This document shows positions 9,162-16,548 of a stretch of DNA of 64,000 bases, in pieces. Below the pieces are notes generated by a model. It was not told the origin of the DNA and searched no databases. It saw only the letters and a list, made by a program, of their open reading frames with translations. Within the stretch, counting starts at the first letter, position 1. Each line of letters begins with the position of its first letter. Source of the DNA: Sorangium cellulosum So ce56 (GTDB taxonomy: Bacteria; Myxococcota_A; Polyangia; Polyangiales; Polyangiaceae); the NCBI RefSeq assembly GCF_000067165.1, contig NC_010162.1, positions 9,617,001 to 9,681,000 of the forward strand, read 5' to 3'. Made by a program: the position numbers and the translations under genes.

Positions 9162-11660
9162 TCACTCGTGCAGGTGCACCGCGGTCTGTCTCGTCAGGAC
9201 GGCGGCCGAGTGTCCCGCATGCAGCGTGTACACGCCGGGCTCCACCTGCCATCGGCCTGCCGCCCAGTGCGCGAAGGCCCGCGGCTCGACGGTGACGGCG
9301 ACGTCGACCGTCTGATCGGGCTCGGCCTCGACGGACGCGAAGCCGGCCAGCCAGAGCGCGGGGCGCTCGACCTCGGAGTCCGGCCGCGACAGGTAGAGCT
9401 GGACCACGTGGCGCCCGCGGCGCGTCCCGACGTTGCGCACGCGCACCCGCGCCTCGAGCGCCGCGCCGGCGGCGACGCTGGGCGCTTCCACGTCGAGGAT
9501 CTCCCACCGCGTGTAGCCCAGGCCGTGCCCGAACGGGTAGGCCGGGGTGACGCCGGCGCGCGCCCAGGCCCGGTACCCGATGTGCAGGCCCTCGGCATAG
9601 ACCAGCTTGCCGTTCTCGGGCTTCGTCGAGAGCACGGGCACGTCCTCCGCGCGCGCGGGCCAGGTCGTGGGCAGGCGGCCGCCGGGCTCCACGGCGCCGA
9701 GCAGCACGTCGGCGGCGGCGGCGCCGAACTCCTGGCCCGGGAACCACGTGAGGAGCACCGCGGCCACCTCGTCGCGCCACGGCATGGTCACCGGCCCGCC
9801 GGAGTTCACAAGCACGATCGTCCGGGGGCTCACGGCCGCGACGGCACGGATCAGCTCGTCCTGGCGGCCGGGGAGCCCGAGCGTGCTCCGGTCGAAGCCC
9901 TCGCTCTCGATCGCCTCGGTGGTGCCGACGACCACGATCGCGACGTCGGCGGAGCGCGCGAGATCCACGGCGCGCGCCAGCTCCTCCTCGTCGGACAGCG
10001 CCGGAACCTCGGCGCCCAGGGAGAACGCCACCGCGAGCGTGCCCACGGGGACGGTGTGCGTCAGGGCGAGATCGATCTCCTGGCCGGCGGCCAGGGACAG
10101 CTCGGCCGCCCGCTGCGGCGGGGCGAGCAGGGCCGCGGCCATGTCGTCCTTGTCCGGCAAGACCACCTCGTCGAAGAGGACCTGCCCGCCGGCGGTGAGG
10201 CGGTAGACGCCCACGCCGGCCACGCCGATCCGGTAGAGCCCGGCCTCGGCGGCGCGGAACCGCGCCGTCACCTCGATTGCCGCGGCCTCGTTCGCGCGCT
10301 GATCCCCGATGAAGGTGAGGCGCCCGACGTCGCGGTGCTCCTCGTGCAGGACGCCTCCCTTCGCGTCGAGGAGCCGCACGTGGACGCCGCGCTGGCCGCT
10401 CACGGGGTCGACGACCTGGTCGCCGGCCACCGGCACGAGCCCTTCGTGGATGCGGGTGCCGACGGCGTGGAGCACCTCGGCGCGCCGGCCGAGCGCGGCG
10501 CGCAGCCCGTCCAGCGGCGAGACCGCGTAGTGCGGGTGGACGCTGGCGCTGCCGCCGCCCTGGATCCGCCCCGCCGCGGCGCTCGGGCCGATCACGGCGA
10601 TGCGCCGCAGGCTGGCCGCGTCGAGCGGGAGCGCGTCGCCCTGGTTGCGCACGAGCACCATGCCGGCCGCGGCGGCCTCGCGGGCGAGCGCCCCGGCCTC
10701 GGCGCTGGAGAGCGGGGCCGGGGCGGGCGCGGCCGGCGCGACGCCCTCGAGGGCGCCGACCCGGGCGGCGAGGCGCAGCAGGCGGCGGACCTTGTCGTCG
10801 ATGGCCTTCTCGGGCACCGCGCCGCGGCGGACGGCGGCGACGAGCGCCGCGCCCCACGGCCCTCCCGGGCCCGGCATGGCGAGGTCCAGCGCCGCGCGCG
10901 CCGCGGCCTCGGTGGAGCGGGTCGCGGTCCAGTCGGAGACCACGACGCCGTCGAAGCCCCACTCGTCCTCGAGCGGCGACGCGAGCAGCGCGCTCTCCGT
11001 CAGGGTCACCCCGTTGACGGCGTTGTACGAGGCCATCACGAGCCACGCGCCCGCGCCGGTGATCATCCGCTCGAAGGGCGCGAGGTAGAGCTCGCGCAGC
11101 GTGCGCTCATCGACCCGGACGTCGACCGTGAACCGCTCGGTCTCCGAGTCGTTGGCGACGTAGTGCTTGGGCGTGGCGCCGACGCCGTGGGCCTGCAGCC
11201 CTCGGACGTAGGCGGCGCCGAGCCGGCCGGTCAGCAGCGGATCTTCCGAGAAGCACTCGAAGTGCCTGCCGCCGAGCGGGCTGCGGTGCAGGTTGACGGT
11301 CGGCCCCAGGACGACGTCGACGCCCTTGCGCCGCGCCTCCGACGCCAGCGCGGCGCCGACGCGCTCCAGCAAGGCCTCGTCCCATGTGGCCGCGAGGGCG
11401 GTGGAGGAAGGGAGGCACACCGAGGGGTCGCGCTCGTCCCAGCGCTCGCCGCGCACGCCGACCGGGCCATCGGAGACGACCATGCGGCGCAGGCCGATCG
11501 CGGGCTCGGGGTGCGTGCTCCAGAAGTCGGCGCCCGTGAGCAGGCGGACCTTCTGCTCGAGCGACAGCGCGGCGAGGGCGTCCGACACCCGCCGTTCGAC
11601 GGCCTCGGGCAGGTGATCGGTCTTCTGGGGACGAGCAGCGTGCGAGTCGGCGACGGCCAT
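9162..11660 (-). CDS. Beta-glucosidase, glycoside hydrolase family 3, with PA14-like insert
   Basis: An 832-residue GH3 enzyme that would release glucose or related sugars from beta-linked oligosaccharides. The TIM-barrel half shows 'KHYVAN' (165-170) and 'VVSDWTATRS', where Asp243 is the expected nucleophile. The second alpha/beta domain carries 'PGQEFG'. Between them, at about 385-530, is an insertion with 'FRAAEAGLYRIGVAG', which looks like the PA14 carbohydrate-binding domain known in Kluyveromyces-type beta-glucosidases. A fibronectin III-like domain ends the protein. No signal peptide is visible, so it may act in the cytoplasm. The ATG at 11660 has AGGAGG four bases upstream; the frame upstream of it is non-coding. 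Confidence 0.9.
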   Translation of the reverse strand: MAVADSHAARPQKTDHLPEAVERRVSDALAALSLEQKVRLLTGADFWSTHPEPAIGLRRMVVSDGPVGVRGERWDERDPSVCLPSSTALAATWDEALLERVGAALASEARRKGVDVVLGPTVNLHRSPLGGRHFECFSEDPLLTGRLGAAYVRGLQAHGVGATPKHYVANDSETERFTVDVRVDERTLRELYLAPFERMITGAGAWLVMASYNAVNGVTLTESALLASPLEDEWGFDGVVVSDWTATRSTEAAARAALDLAMPGPGGPWGAALVAAVRRGAVPEKAIDDKVRRLLRLAARVGALEGVAPAAPAPAPLSSAEAGALAREAAAAGMVLVRNQGDALPLDAASLRRIAVIGPSAAAGRIQGGGSASVHPHYAVSPLDGLRAALGRRAEVLHAVGTRIHEGLVPVAGDQVVDPVSGQRGVHVRLLDAKGGVLHEEHRDVGRLTFIGDQRANEAAAIEVTARFRAAEAGLYRIGVAGVGVYRLTAGGQVLFDEVVLPDKDDMAAALLAPPQRAAELSLAAGQEIDLALTHTVPVGTLAVAFSLGAEVPALSDEEELARAVDLARSADVAIVVVGTTEAIESEGFDRSTLGLPGRQDELIRAVAAVSPRTIVLVNSGGPVTMPWRDEVAAVLLTWFPGQEFGAAAADVLLGAVEPGGRLPTTWPARAEDVPVLSTKPENGKLVYAEGLHIGYRAWARAGVTPAYPFGHGLGYTRWEILDVEAPSVAAGAALEARVRVRNVGTRRGRHVVQLYLSRPDSEVERPALWLAGFASVEAEPDQTVDVAVTVEPRAFAHWAAGRWQVEPGVYTLHAGHSAAVLTRQTAVHLHE

Positions 11661-11995
11661 GGACCCTCCTGGAGGCGCGGAGGCGCCGCCGACTGAGGCG
11701 GCGCCGAGCACGGTGCTACCACGGTCGAGGAACACCGGGCTCACAGGAGCGTCACGGCCGCCGGTGAGCTCGCGCTCCGCCGGGATGGTGGAGAGGGCCA
11801 CCTTCTGTGTTCGCGTGGCGGCGGGGCGGGGCGGGGGTGCGAGGCGCATCGGAGGATTCTCCCGCCACGCGCGTGGCGACGAACGCCCCTTGTGCTGCAA
11901 ACATGGCTCCTTCCCGGGTTTCCGATGGCGGCCGGCATCGCCGTCGATGCCGGCCGGTCCAGCTGCACCCGAGCCCGGGCTTCCCACCGGGGGGG
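11661..11995. other. Intergenic region, nothing recognised
   Basis: About 335 bases upstream of the beta-glucosidase. It must hold that gene's promoter, but no -35/-10 pair stands out. No regulator gene is next to it. Confidence 0.4.
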
Positions 11996-12559
11996 CTATC
12001 CCTTCGCGGGCGCTGGGACCGCCGCCTCGGGCGCCGTCGAGCGCTGGTAGCGGCGTATCGCCGATTCCCCGATTGCCCGGGAGACGGCCGTCGCGGCGAG
12101 CGCCCCCGTCGCCACGGCGAAGGCCGGGTTCAAGCTCACCGCGAGGACGGCCACCGGCGCGGCGGCGCTGGCGGCACAAGCCGCCACCACGGCCGCGAGC
12201 TCCTTGACGCGCTCGGATTCGTCGATGTCCTTCCCGAAGAGCAGCGCTATCTCGAGGACCAGGTAAAGGTGCATCCGGGTAAGGATGGATGTGCCGGCGA
12301 CGAACCCCACGCCTTCGTACACGATGCCGAACCCCGGGATGATGGAGGGCACATGGACGACGCCGCCCGCGGCGAAAGAGATCGCCTTGGTCGATGCGAT
12401 CAGCCGGCGCGCCTGCTGCTCCGGCGACTCGTCTGGATACATGCGCCGCACGCGGGCCACCACGGATTGGATACGGGATTTTCGAAGCCTCAGGATGAAG
12501 TAGAAAAAATCATCGGTGAACAGGCTTTGCTGATCCGCTTGCTGCTGCCCGACGGCCAT
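11996..12559 (-). CDS. Hypothetical membrane-associated protein
   Basis: A 187-residue protein I do not recognise with certainty. It has a charged helical N terminus, a hydrophobic segment 'HVPSIIPGFGIVYEGVGFVAGT' split here by a central turn, 'MHLYLVLEIALLFGKDI', and an Ala-rich hydrophobic C-terminal third that could form two further helices. The glycine-rich hydrophobic segment followed by a helix ending 'LFGKD' recalls EcsC/DUF697-type proteins, but that is a weak resemblance. The ATG at 12559 has a purine-rich 'AGTGGGG' upstream and was preferred over a TTG at 12607. No neighbour suggests a role. Confidence 0.6.
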   Translation of the reverse strand: MAVGQQQADQQSLFTDDFFYFILRLRKSRIQSVVARVRRMYPDESPEQQARRLIASTKAISFAAGGVVHVPSIIPGFGIVYEGVGFVAGTSILTRMHLYLVLEIALLFGKDIDESERVKELAAVVAACAASAAAPVAVLAVSLNPAFAVATGALAATAVSRAIGESAIRRYQRSTAPEAAVPAPAKG

Positions 12560-12934
12560 ATGTACCCCACTTGCAGGAATGCCTCGTGCGGATTCTGCCC
12601 TGATCAAGAGATCATCGGCGAAACATCATGATGATACACGCTGGCGGCCACGGCTGCCGCGAGAGCGGCCAGGCGCTAGCGAAACAAGGCCGCGCAGCCG
12701 GCCGGGACGTCGCAGGCCACGGCCCGAGCTCCGCACACGTCGCGCCTGCTGCCGTCCTCGACACGCGTGATGTCAATGAGGTCGAGCTCCGCGAGCGCAC
12801 GGTCGCGCATGTCCCGAAGTTCGGGCCCATCCTTGCCTCGTGGCCGGGTTCGTTCCACGGCGCCCCGATGGTTGAGCTCGGCGGGCCTATTCGAGATCGA
12901 TAGGGGCCGCCGCGCGCGGGAGACACGTGCCAGG
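12560..12934. other. Intergenic region, nothing recognised
   Basis: About 375 bases between the divergent 11996-12559 gene and the DUF2127-like gene. Open frames exist on both strands (for example 12628-12903 on + and 12676-12945 on -), but neither has a recognisable motif, ribosome binding site or domain. It may contain the promoters of both flanking genes. Confidence 0.4.
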
Positions 12935-13510
12935 ATGGAGCGCATGGCCGCCAGGGATCGATTCGCAGCCGGTCAGGCCCATGCGCTGCGGCGGGCGCTC
13001 GGCGTGCGCGTCATCATCGTCTACAAGCTCGCCAAATCGGTGTTGCAGATCGTACTGGCGATCGCGATCTTCCTCCTGGCCTCGTCCGGGCTCGCCGCCA
13101 GGGCTCACGCGTTCGCGGTCACGCTGGCCAGGGAGAGCGCGAGCGCCTGGAGCGCCGCGCTGATGGACGTGGTCTCGAAGGCGACGACGCCGCACGGCGC
13201 CCACGTCGTGAGCGCCGCGCTCGCGGCGGACTCCCTGCTCAGCTTCATCGAGGGCTCGTCGCTCCGCCATGGCTACAGGTGGGCCCCCTGGCTGGTCGTC
13301 GGAGCGACAGCCTCGCTCGTCCCCTTCGAGATCATGGACCTCGTCCGCCATGGATGGCGACTGACGCGCATCGTCATCCTGGTGATCAACATCGTCATCG
13401 TGGCCTATCTGAGCCGGCGCGCTCGGCGCGAGCACCGGAGCTGCTCGGCAACCACAGGCTGCGACACGACGCTCCCCCCTGGTGCCGGCGAGCGGACGAT
13501 CGAAGGTTAA
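12935..13510 (+). CDS. DUF2127-like integral membrane protein
   Basis: A 191-residue protein with four likely membrane segments. The pattern fits the DUF2127 family of small bacterial membrane proteins: 'GVRVIIVYKLAKSVLQ' at the start of the first helix, a central 'FIEGSSLRHGYRWAPWL' segment matching the family's 'EG.gLw..r.WA', 'LVPFEIMDLVR' and a last helix ending 'VIVAYLSRRARR'. The function of the family is not established. The start at 12935 was chosen because the domain begins about 25 residues later and the upstream frame is compositional; the ATG at 12944 is equally possible. Confidence 0.75.
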   Translation: MERMAARDRFAAGQAHALRRALGVRVIIVYKLAKSVLQIVLAIAIFLLASSGLAARAHAFAVTLARESASAWSAALMDVVSKATTPHGAHVVSAALAADSLLSFIEGSSLRHGYRWAPWLVVGATASLVPFEIMDLVRHGWRLTRIVILVINIVIVAYLSRRARREHRSCSATTGCDTTLPPGAGERTIEG

Positions 13511-13618
13511 CCGTCCCGCCAGCTCCACGAACCGCGCGGCGATGTCGAGCGCGCGCCGACCGTTGCGCGGGGATGGCAACGGCGCGATGCTCACCGTCCC
13601 TCGAGCGGGGCCGCTGCC

Positions 13619-14227
13619 ATGAGCCTCTCCACCGTGCTCCGCGTCCTCGGCCGCAAAGACGGCGAGATCCACAGCGTGTTCCGCGCCGGGTCGCGCGTGT
13701 ACGGCACCGCGTCCGCGACGTCCGACGAGGACTTCGTCGCCGTCCTCGCGCGGCGCGACGCGCGGCAGGACCTCGCCTTCGCGCCGGGCGTCAACGTCGT
13801 CGTGCACGGCCTCGACACCTTCCGCGACGCCATCGCCGAGCACAGCGTCTTCGCGCTCGAGTGCCTGTTCCTGCCGCCCGAGCACCGGCTCAAGGAAGGA
13901 AGGCCGCCCTTCCCGTTCAAGCTCGACAGGAAGAAGCTCGCCGCGTCGGCCGCGAGCCGCTCCGCGTCCGACTTCAAGAAGGCCGGCGCCCGCTTCGACG
14001 ACGAGCCGGAGGCCTCGAAGAAGAAGCTCTTCCACGCCCTCCGGGTGCCGCTCTTCGCCGTGCAGATCGCCGAGTCCGGCGTCCTCCACGATTACGGCGC
14101 CGCGAACCCGTACTGGCGCGACATCGTCGCGGACGAGCGCCTCGACTGGGAGGAGTACCGCAAGGCCTACGGCCCGATCCGCGAGGGCCTCTGCGATCGG
14201 CTCGCGGCGCTGGCCTCACGGCGGTGA
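13619..14227 (+). CDS. Pol-beta-type nucleotidyltransferase (RlaP/YcgL-like)
   Basis: A 202-residue predicted nucleotidyltransferase. The minimal fold is marked by 'AGSRVYGTASATSDEDF' at 23-39: a Gly-Ser followed by the SDxD metal-binding pair (Asp36, Asp38). A hydrophobic strand, 'VNVVVHGLDTF', follows. The rest is helical and Lys-rich ('DFKKAGARF', 'EASKKKLFHALR'). This organisation is that of RlaP-like (COG3541) enzymes, described as RNA-ligase-associated nucleotidyltransferases. Its stop overlaps the 3' end of the RNA ligase gene on the other strand by 12 bases, and an HD-polynucleotide kinase gene lies just beyond. The context therefore supports a role in RNA end processing. The nucleotide added and the target are unknown. 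Confidence 0.75.
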   Translation: MSLSTVLRVLGRKDGEIHSVFRAGSRVYGTASATSDEDFVAVLARRDARQDLAFAPGVNVVVHGLDTFRDAIAEHSVFALECLFLPPEHRLKEGRPPFPFKLDRKKLAASAASRSASDFKKAGARFDDEPEASKKKLFHALRVPLFAVQIAESGVLHDYGAANPYWRDIVADERLDWEEYRKAYGPIREGLCDRLAALASRR

Positions 14228-14893
14228 CGCGGAGACCGGCGCCGGCGCGAGCCGCTGGGGCCGGATCTCCTGGTGCATCCAGTGCTCGTCCGTCTGCACG
14301 TGCCCGCGCCGCACCCACTTGGCGAGCCGCCGCTGGAACGCCGCGTCCGGGAACTCGCCGGCGGCCCGCACCACCACGCCCTCGCGCGGGCCGCCGAACG
14401 CGGAGGGCTCGCGCGCGAGCGCGGTCGTCAGCGCCTCGAGCTCGCGCTCGCCCTCGACGGTGCCCCGGAACAGGACGGGCACCGTGGGGAGCCCCAGATC
14501 GTTCGCCTGGGCCACGACCATGTCCCACTCCCAGAAGAGGCCCCGCACGTCGTCCCGCACGCCGAAGACCAGCGAATACCCCGGGAGCGCCTCGTACTCG
14601 ATGGAGTGGACCGCATAGCAGTACTCGCAGAAGAGCGACATGCCCTCCGAGAGCAGGTGCGCGATGCTCGCGTGCGTGGCCTTCGCGAGGTCGAAGCTCG
14701 GGTGGGACGGAGGGCCCGCGTGCGAGCGGGAGAAGACGCTCGCACGCGTGTACGTGAGGTTGCTCCCGTCGCACTTCTCGGTGATGACGATCTCGACGCC
14801 GAGCAGCCCCGACACGTCCGCCATCCGCTTGTCGTCAGACGTCCCGCCGGGGGACCACGGCAGGTGGAACGAGCGAGGGTATTTGGCGGACAT
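14216..14893 (-). CDS. Small RNA ligase family protein
   Basis: A 225-residue ATP-dependent RNA ligase-like protein of the covalent nucleotidyltransferase superfamily. Motif I is 'EKCDGSN' at 39-45, with Lys40 as the AMP-accepting residue. Motif III-like sequence is 'SLFCEYCYAVHSIEY', motif IV is 'EGVVVR' (171-176) and motif V-like 'RLAKWVR' contains Lys192. That is a complete nucleotidyltransferase core, but it is shorter than T4 Rnl2 and lacks an obvious C-terminal domain, as in the compact PF09414-type ligases. A second ATG at 14932 would add 13 residues; 14893 fits the family better. It is divergent from the HD-Pnk gene, with 106 bases between them, and convergent with the nucleotidyltransferase. 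Confidence 0.82.
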   Translation of the reverse strand: MSAKYPRSFHLPWSPGGTSDDKRMADVSGLLGVEIVITEKCDGSNLTYTRASVFSRSHAGPPSHPSFDLAKATHASIAHLLSEGMSLFCEYCYAVHSIEYEALPGYSLVFGVRDDVRGLFWEWDMVVAQANDLGLPTVPVLFRGTVEGERELEALTTALAREPSAFGGPREGVVVRAAGEFPDAAFQRRLAKWVRRGHVQTDEHWMHQEIRPQRLAPAPVSASPP

Positions 14894-14999
14894 GGCGGCG
14901 ACAGGGTAGCACCGGCGTCCTTTCGCGGACATGCTACGGCCATCGCGCGCGTCGCGCGGCGCGCGGCGTTGACCGCGCGCTCGCCAGGGGTCCTCCGTC
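14894..14999. promoter_or_regulatory. Divergent control region of ligase and HD-Pnk genes
   Basis: These 106 bases separate the two divergent start codons, so they must contain the promoters of both RNA-repair genes. No clear -35/-10 pair or operator was seen. Confidence 0.4.
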
Positions 15000-16130
15000 A
15001 TGTCCTCCGCGTCCTCGCTCCTCGACCTGCTCACGCCCGATCCGGGGCGTGTCCCCTGGAACGAGCTCCAGGTCTTCGACTGGGTCCGCGCGCTCGAGGC
15101 GTGCCCGCAGGACCCGATCCACCACGCCGAGGGCAACGTCTGGATCCACACCCGCATGGTGCTGGAGACGCTCCTCGGGCTGCCCGAGTGGCAGGCGCTG
15201 CCGGCCGAGGAGCAGCGCGTCGTGTACCTCGCGTGCCTCCTCCACGACGTGGCGAAGCCGGCGACCACCCGCGAGGAGGACGGGCGGATCACCGCGAAGG
15301 GCCACTCTCGCGCGGGGGAGCTCCTCGCGCGCCGCCTGCTCTGGGAGCTCGGCGCGCCGTTCGCGCTGCGCGAGCAGGTGTGCGCGCTCGTGCGCTATCA
15401 CCAGATCCCGTTCTATCTCATCGAGCGCGACGACGCGCGGCGCGTCGCCGCCGAGATCAGCCTCCAGGCGCGCTGCGACCTGCTCGCGCTCGTCGCCGAG
15501 GCCGACATCCGAGGGCGCGTCTGCGCGGACATGGGGCGCGTCGTCGACAACATCGAGCTCTTCCGCGAGTTCTGTCGCGAGGAGGGGTGTTACACCGCGC
15601 CGCGGTCCTTCGCCTCGGCTCACACGCGCTTCGTGTACTTCCGCGCCGATCCCGCCGGCGGGCGCCACCCGGACGTCGAGGTCTACGACGACACGCGCTC
15701 CGAGGTCGTGGTGATGAGCGGGCTCCCGGGCGCCGGGAAGGATACCTATGTTCGCCACCACCTCGCCGGCTGGCCGGTCGTCTCCCTGGACGCGCTGCGG
15801 AGCGAGCTGGAGATCGATCCGGCGGACACGCAGGGACAGGTGGTCCAGGCCGCGCGCGAGCGGGCGAAGGAATACCTGCGGCGCGGCGAGCGGTTCGTGT
15901 GGAACGCGACGAACCTCTCGCGGCAGCGGCGCGGCCCGCTGCTGCAGATGGCGGCCGACTACGGGGCGAGGATCCGCGTCGTTTACGTGGAGGTGCCCGC
16001 ATCGACGCTGTTCGCGCAGAACCGGGCGCGGGAGGCGGCGGTGCCCGAGGCCGTCATCCGCCGGATGATCGAGCGCTGGGAGATCCCGGCCAAGACCGAG
16101 GCCCACGAGCTGGTCCTGGCGGTGCGCTGA
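15000..16130 (+). CDS. HD-Pnk: HD phosphohydrolase fused to polynucleotide kinase
   Basis: A 376-residue two-domain protein. The N-terminal half (about 45-190) is an HD phosphohydrolase: His50 in 'WIHTRM', the pair 'LLHDVAKPAT' (His82, Asp83), 'RYHQIPF' and Asp169 in 'AEADIRGR'. The C-terminal half is a P-loop kinase: 'SGLPGAGKDTY' at 240-250 with Lys247, 'VSLDALR' with Asp264 as a likely general base, 'WNATNLSRQRR' at 301-311, then a lid region. The same domain order is known in Runella HD-Pnk, where the HD domain removes 2',3' phosphates and the kinase phosphorylates 5'-OH ends, leaving termini a ligase can seal. The ligase gene is divergent and adjacent, which supports that role here. Confidence 0.86.
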   Translation: MSSASSLLDLLTPDPGRVPWNELQVFDWVRALEACPQDPIHHAEGNVWIHTRMVLETLLGLPEWQALPAEEQRVVYLACLLHDVAKPATTREEDGRITAKGHSRAGELLARRLLWELGAPFALREQVCALVRYHQIPFYLIERDDARRVAAEISLQARCDLLALVAEADIRGRVCADMGRVVDNIELFREFCREEGCYTAPRSFASAHTRFVYFRADPAGGRHPDVEVYDDTRSEVVVMSGLPGAGKDTYVRHHLAGWPVVSLDALRSELEIDPADTQGQVVQAARERAKEYLRRGERFVWNATNLSRQRRGPLLQMAADYGARIRVVYVEVPASTLFAQNRAREAAVPEAVIRRMIERWEIPAKTEAHELVLAVR

Positions 16131-16234
16131 CGCCTGACGTCCCCTGCCCTCGCGCCGGCGCCGCCGGGTGAGCGGCACGGGTCGGCCGGCTGCGCCCGCA
16201 TGCGGCATGGGGTACGCTGCGCCTGGAGCGACGT

Positions 16235-16518
16235 ATGCCCTTCCAGAGCGAGAATTCTTTCATCCCGATTCCCCCGCCCGGCGAGGACGAGCTCCCGTAC
16301 GACGATGGAGAGCCGATGGAATCCGAGCGCCACCGCGCGCAGATGGACCTGCTCATCGAGGCGCTGAAGCTGCTCTGGCGCGACCGCGACGACGTGTACG
16401 TCGGCGGCAACATGGCCATCTATTTCAGCGAGTTGCAGGCGAAGAAGAACGGCTCGCCGCCCGGCTCGCGGCCTACGAGAAGCAGTTCGGCCCACTGCCC
16501 GGCGGCGGCTCGGGCTAG
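16235..16518 (+). pseudogene. Uma2-like nuclease gene with its centre deleted
   Basis: The first 70 or so codons read like the N terminus of a myxobacterial Uma2-family (restriction-nuclease-fold) protein: 'QMDLLIEALKLLWRDRDDV' then 'YVGGNMAIYFSE'. Straight after 'LQAKKN' the frame turns to nonsense. In a different frame the sequence 'RLAAYEKQFGPLPGGGSG' and a stop at 16516-16518 look like the usual Uma2 C-terminal tail. The middle, with the catalytic Asp/Glu/Lys residues, is missing. The simplest reading is an internal deletion plus frameshift. The first frame would otherwise run on to 16723, inside the opposite-strand ATPase gene. Confidence 0.6.
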
Positions 16519-16548
16519 CGGCTCCCCGACCACCGCCGGCCGCCACGG

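Noticed and set aside
6343..9315. 990-residue open frame, Pro/Leu-rich, opposite the kinase operon
   Set aside because: It reads the antisense of the Ser/Gly repeat lipoprotein and the kinase; no function is visible.
9168..11696. 842-residue open frame opposite the GH3 gene
   Set aside because: Antisense shadow; the GH3 motifs and AGGAGG start are unambiguous.
12628..12903. Small 91-residue gene on +
   Set aside because: No motif, ribosome binding site or composition distinct from the opposite-strand frame.
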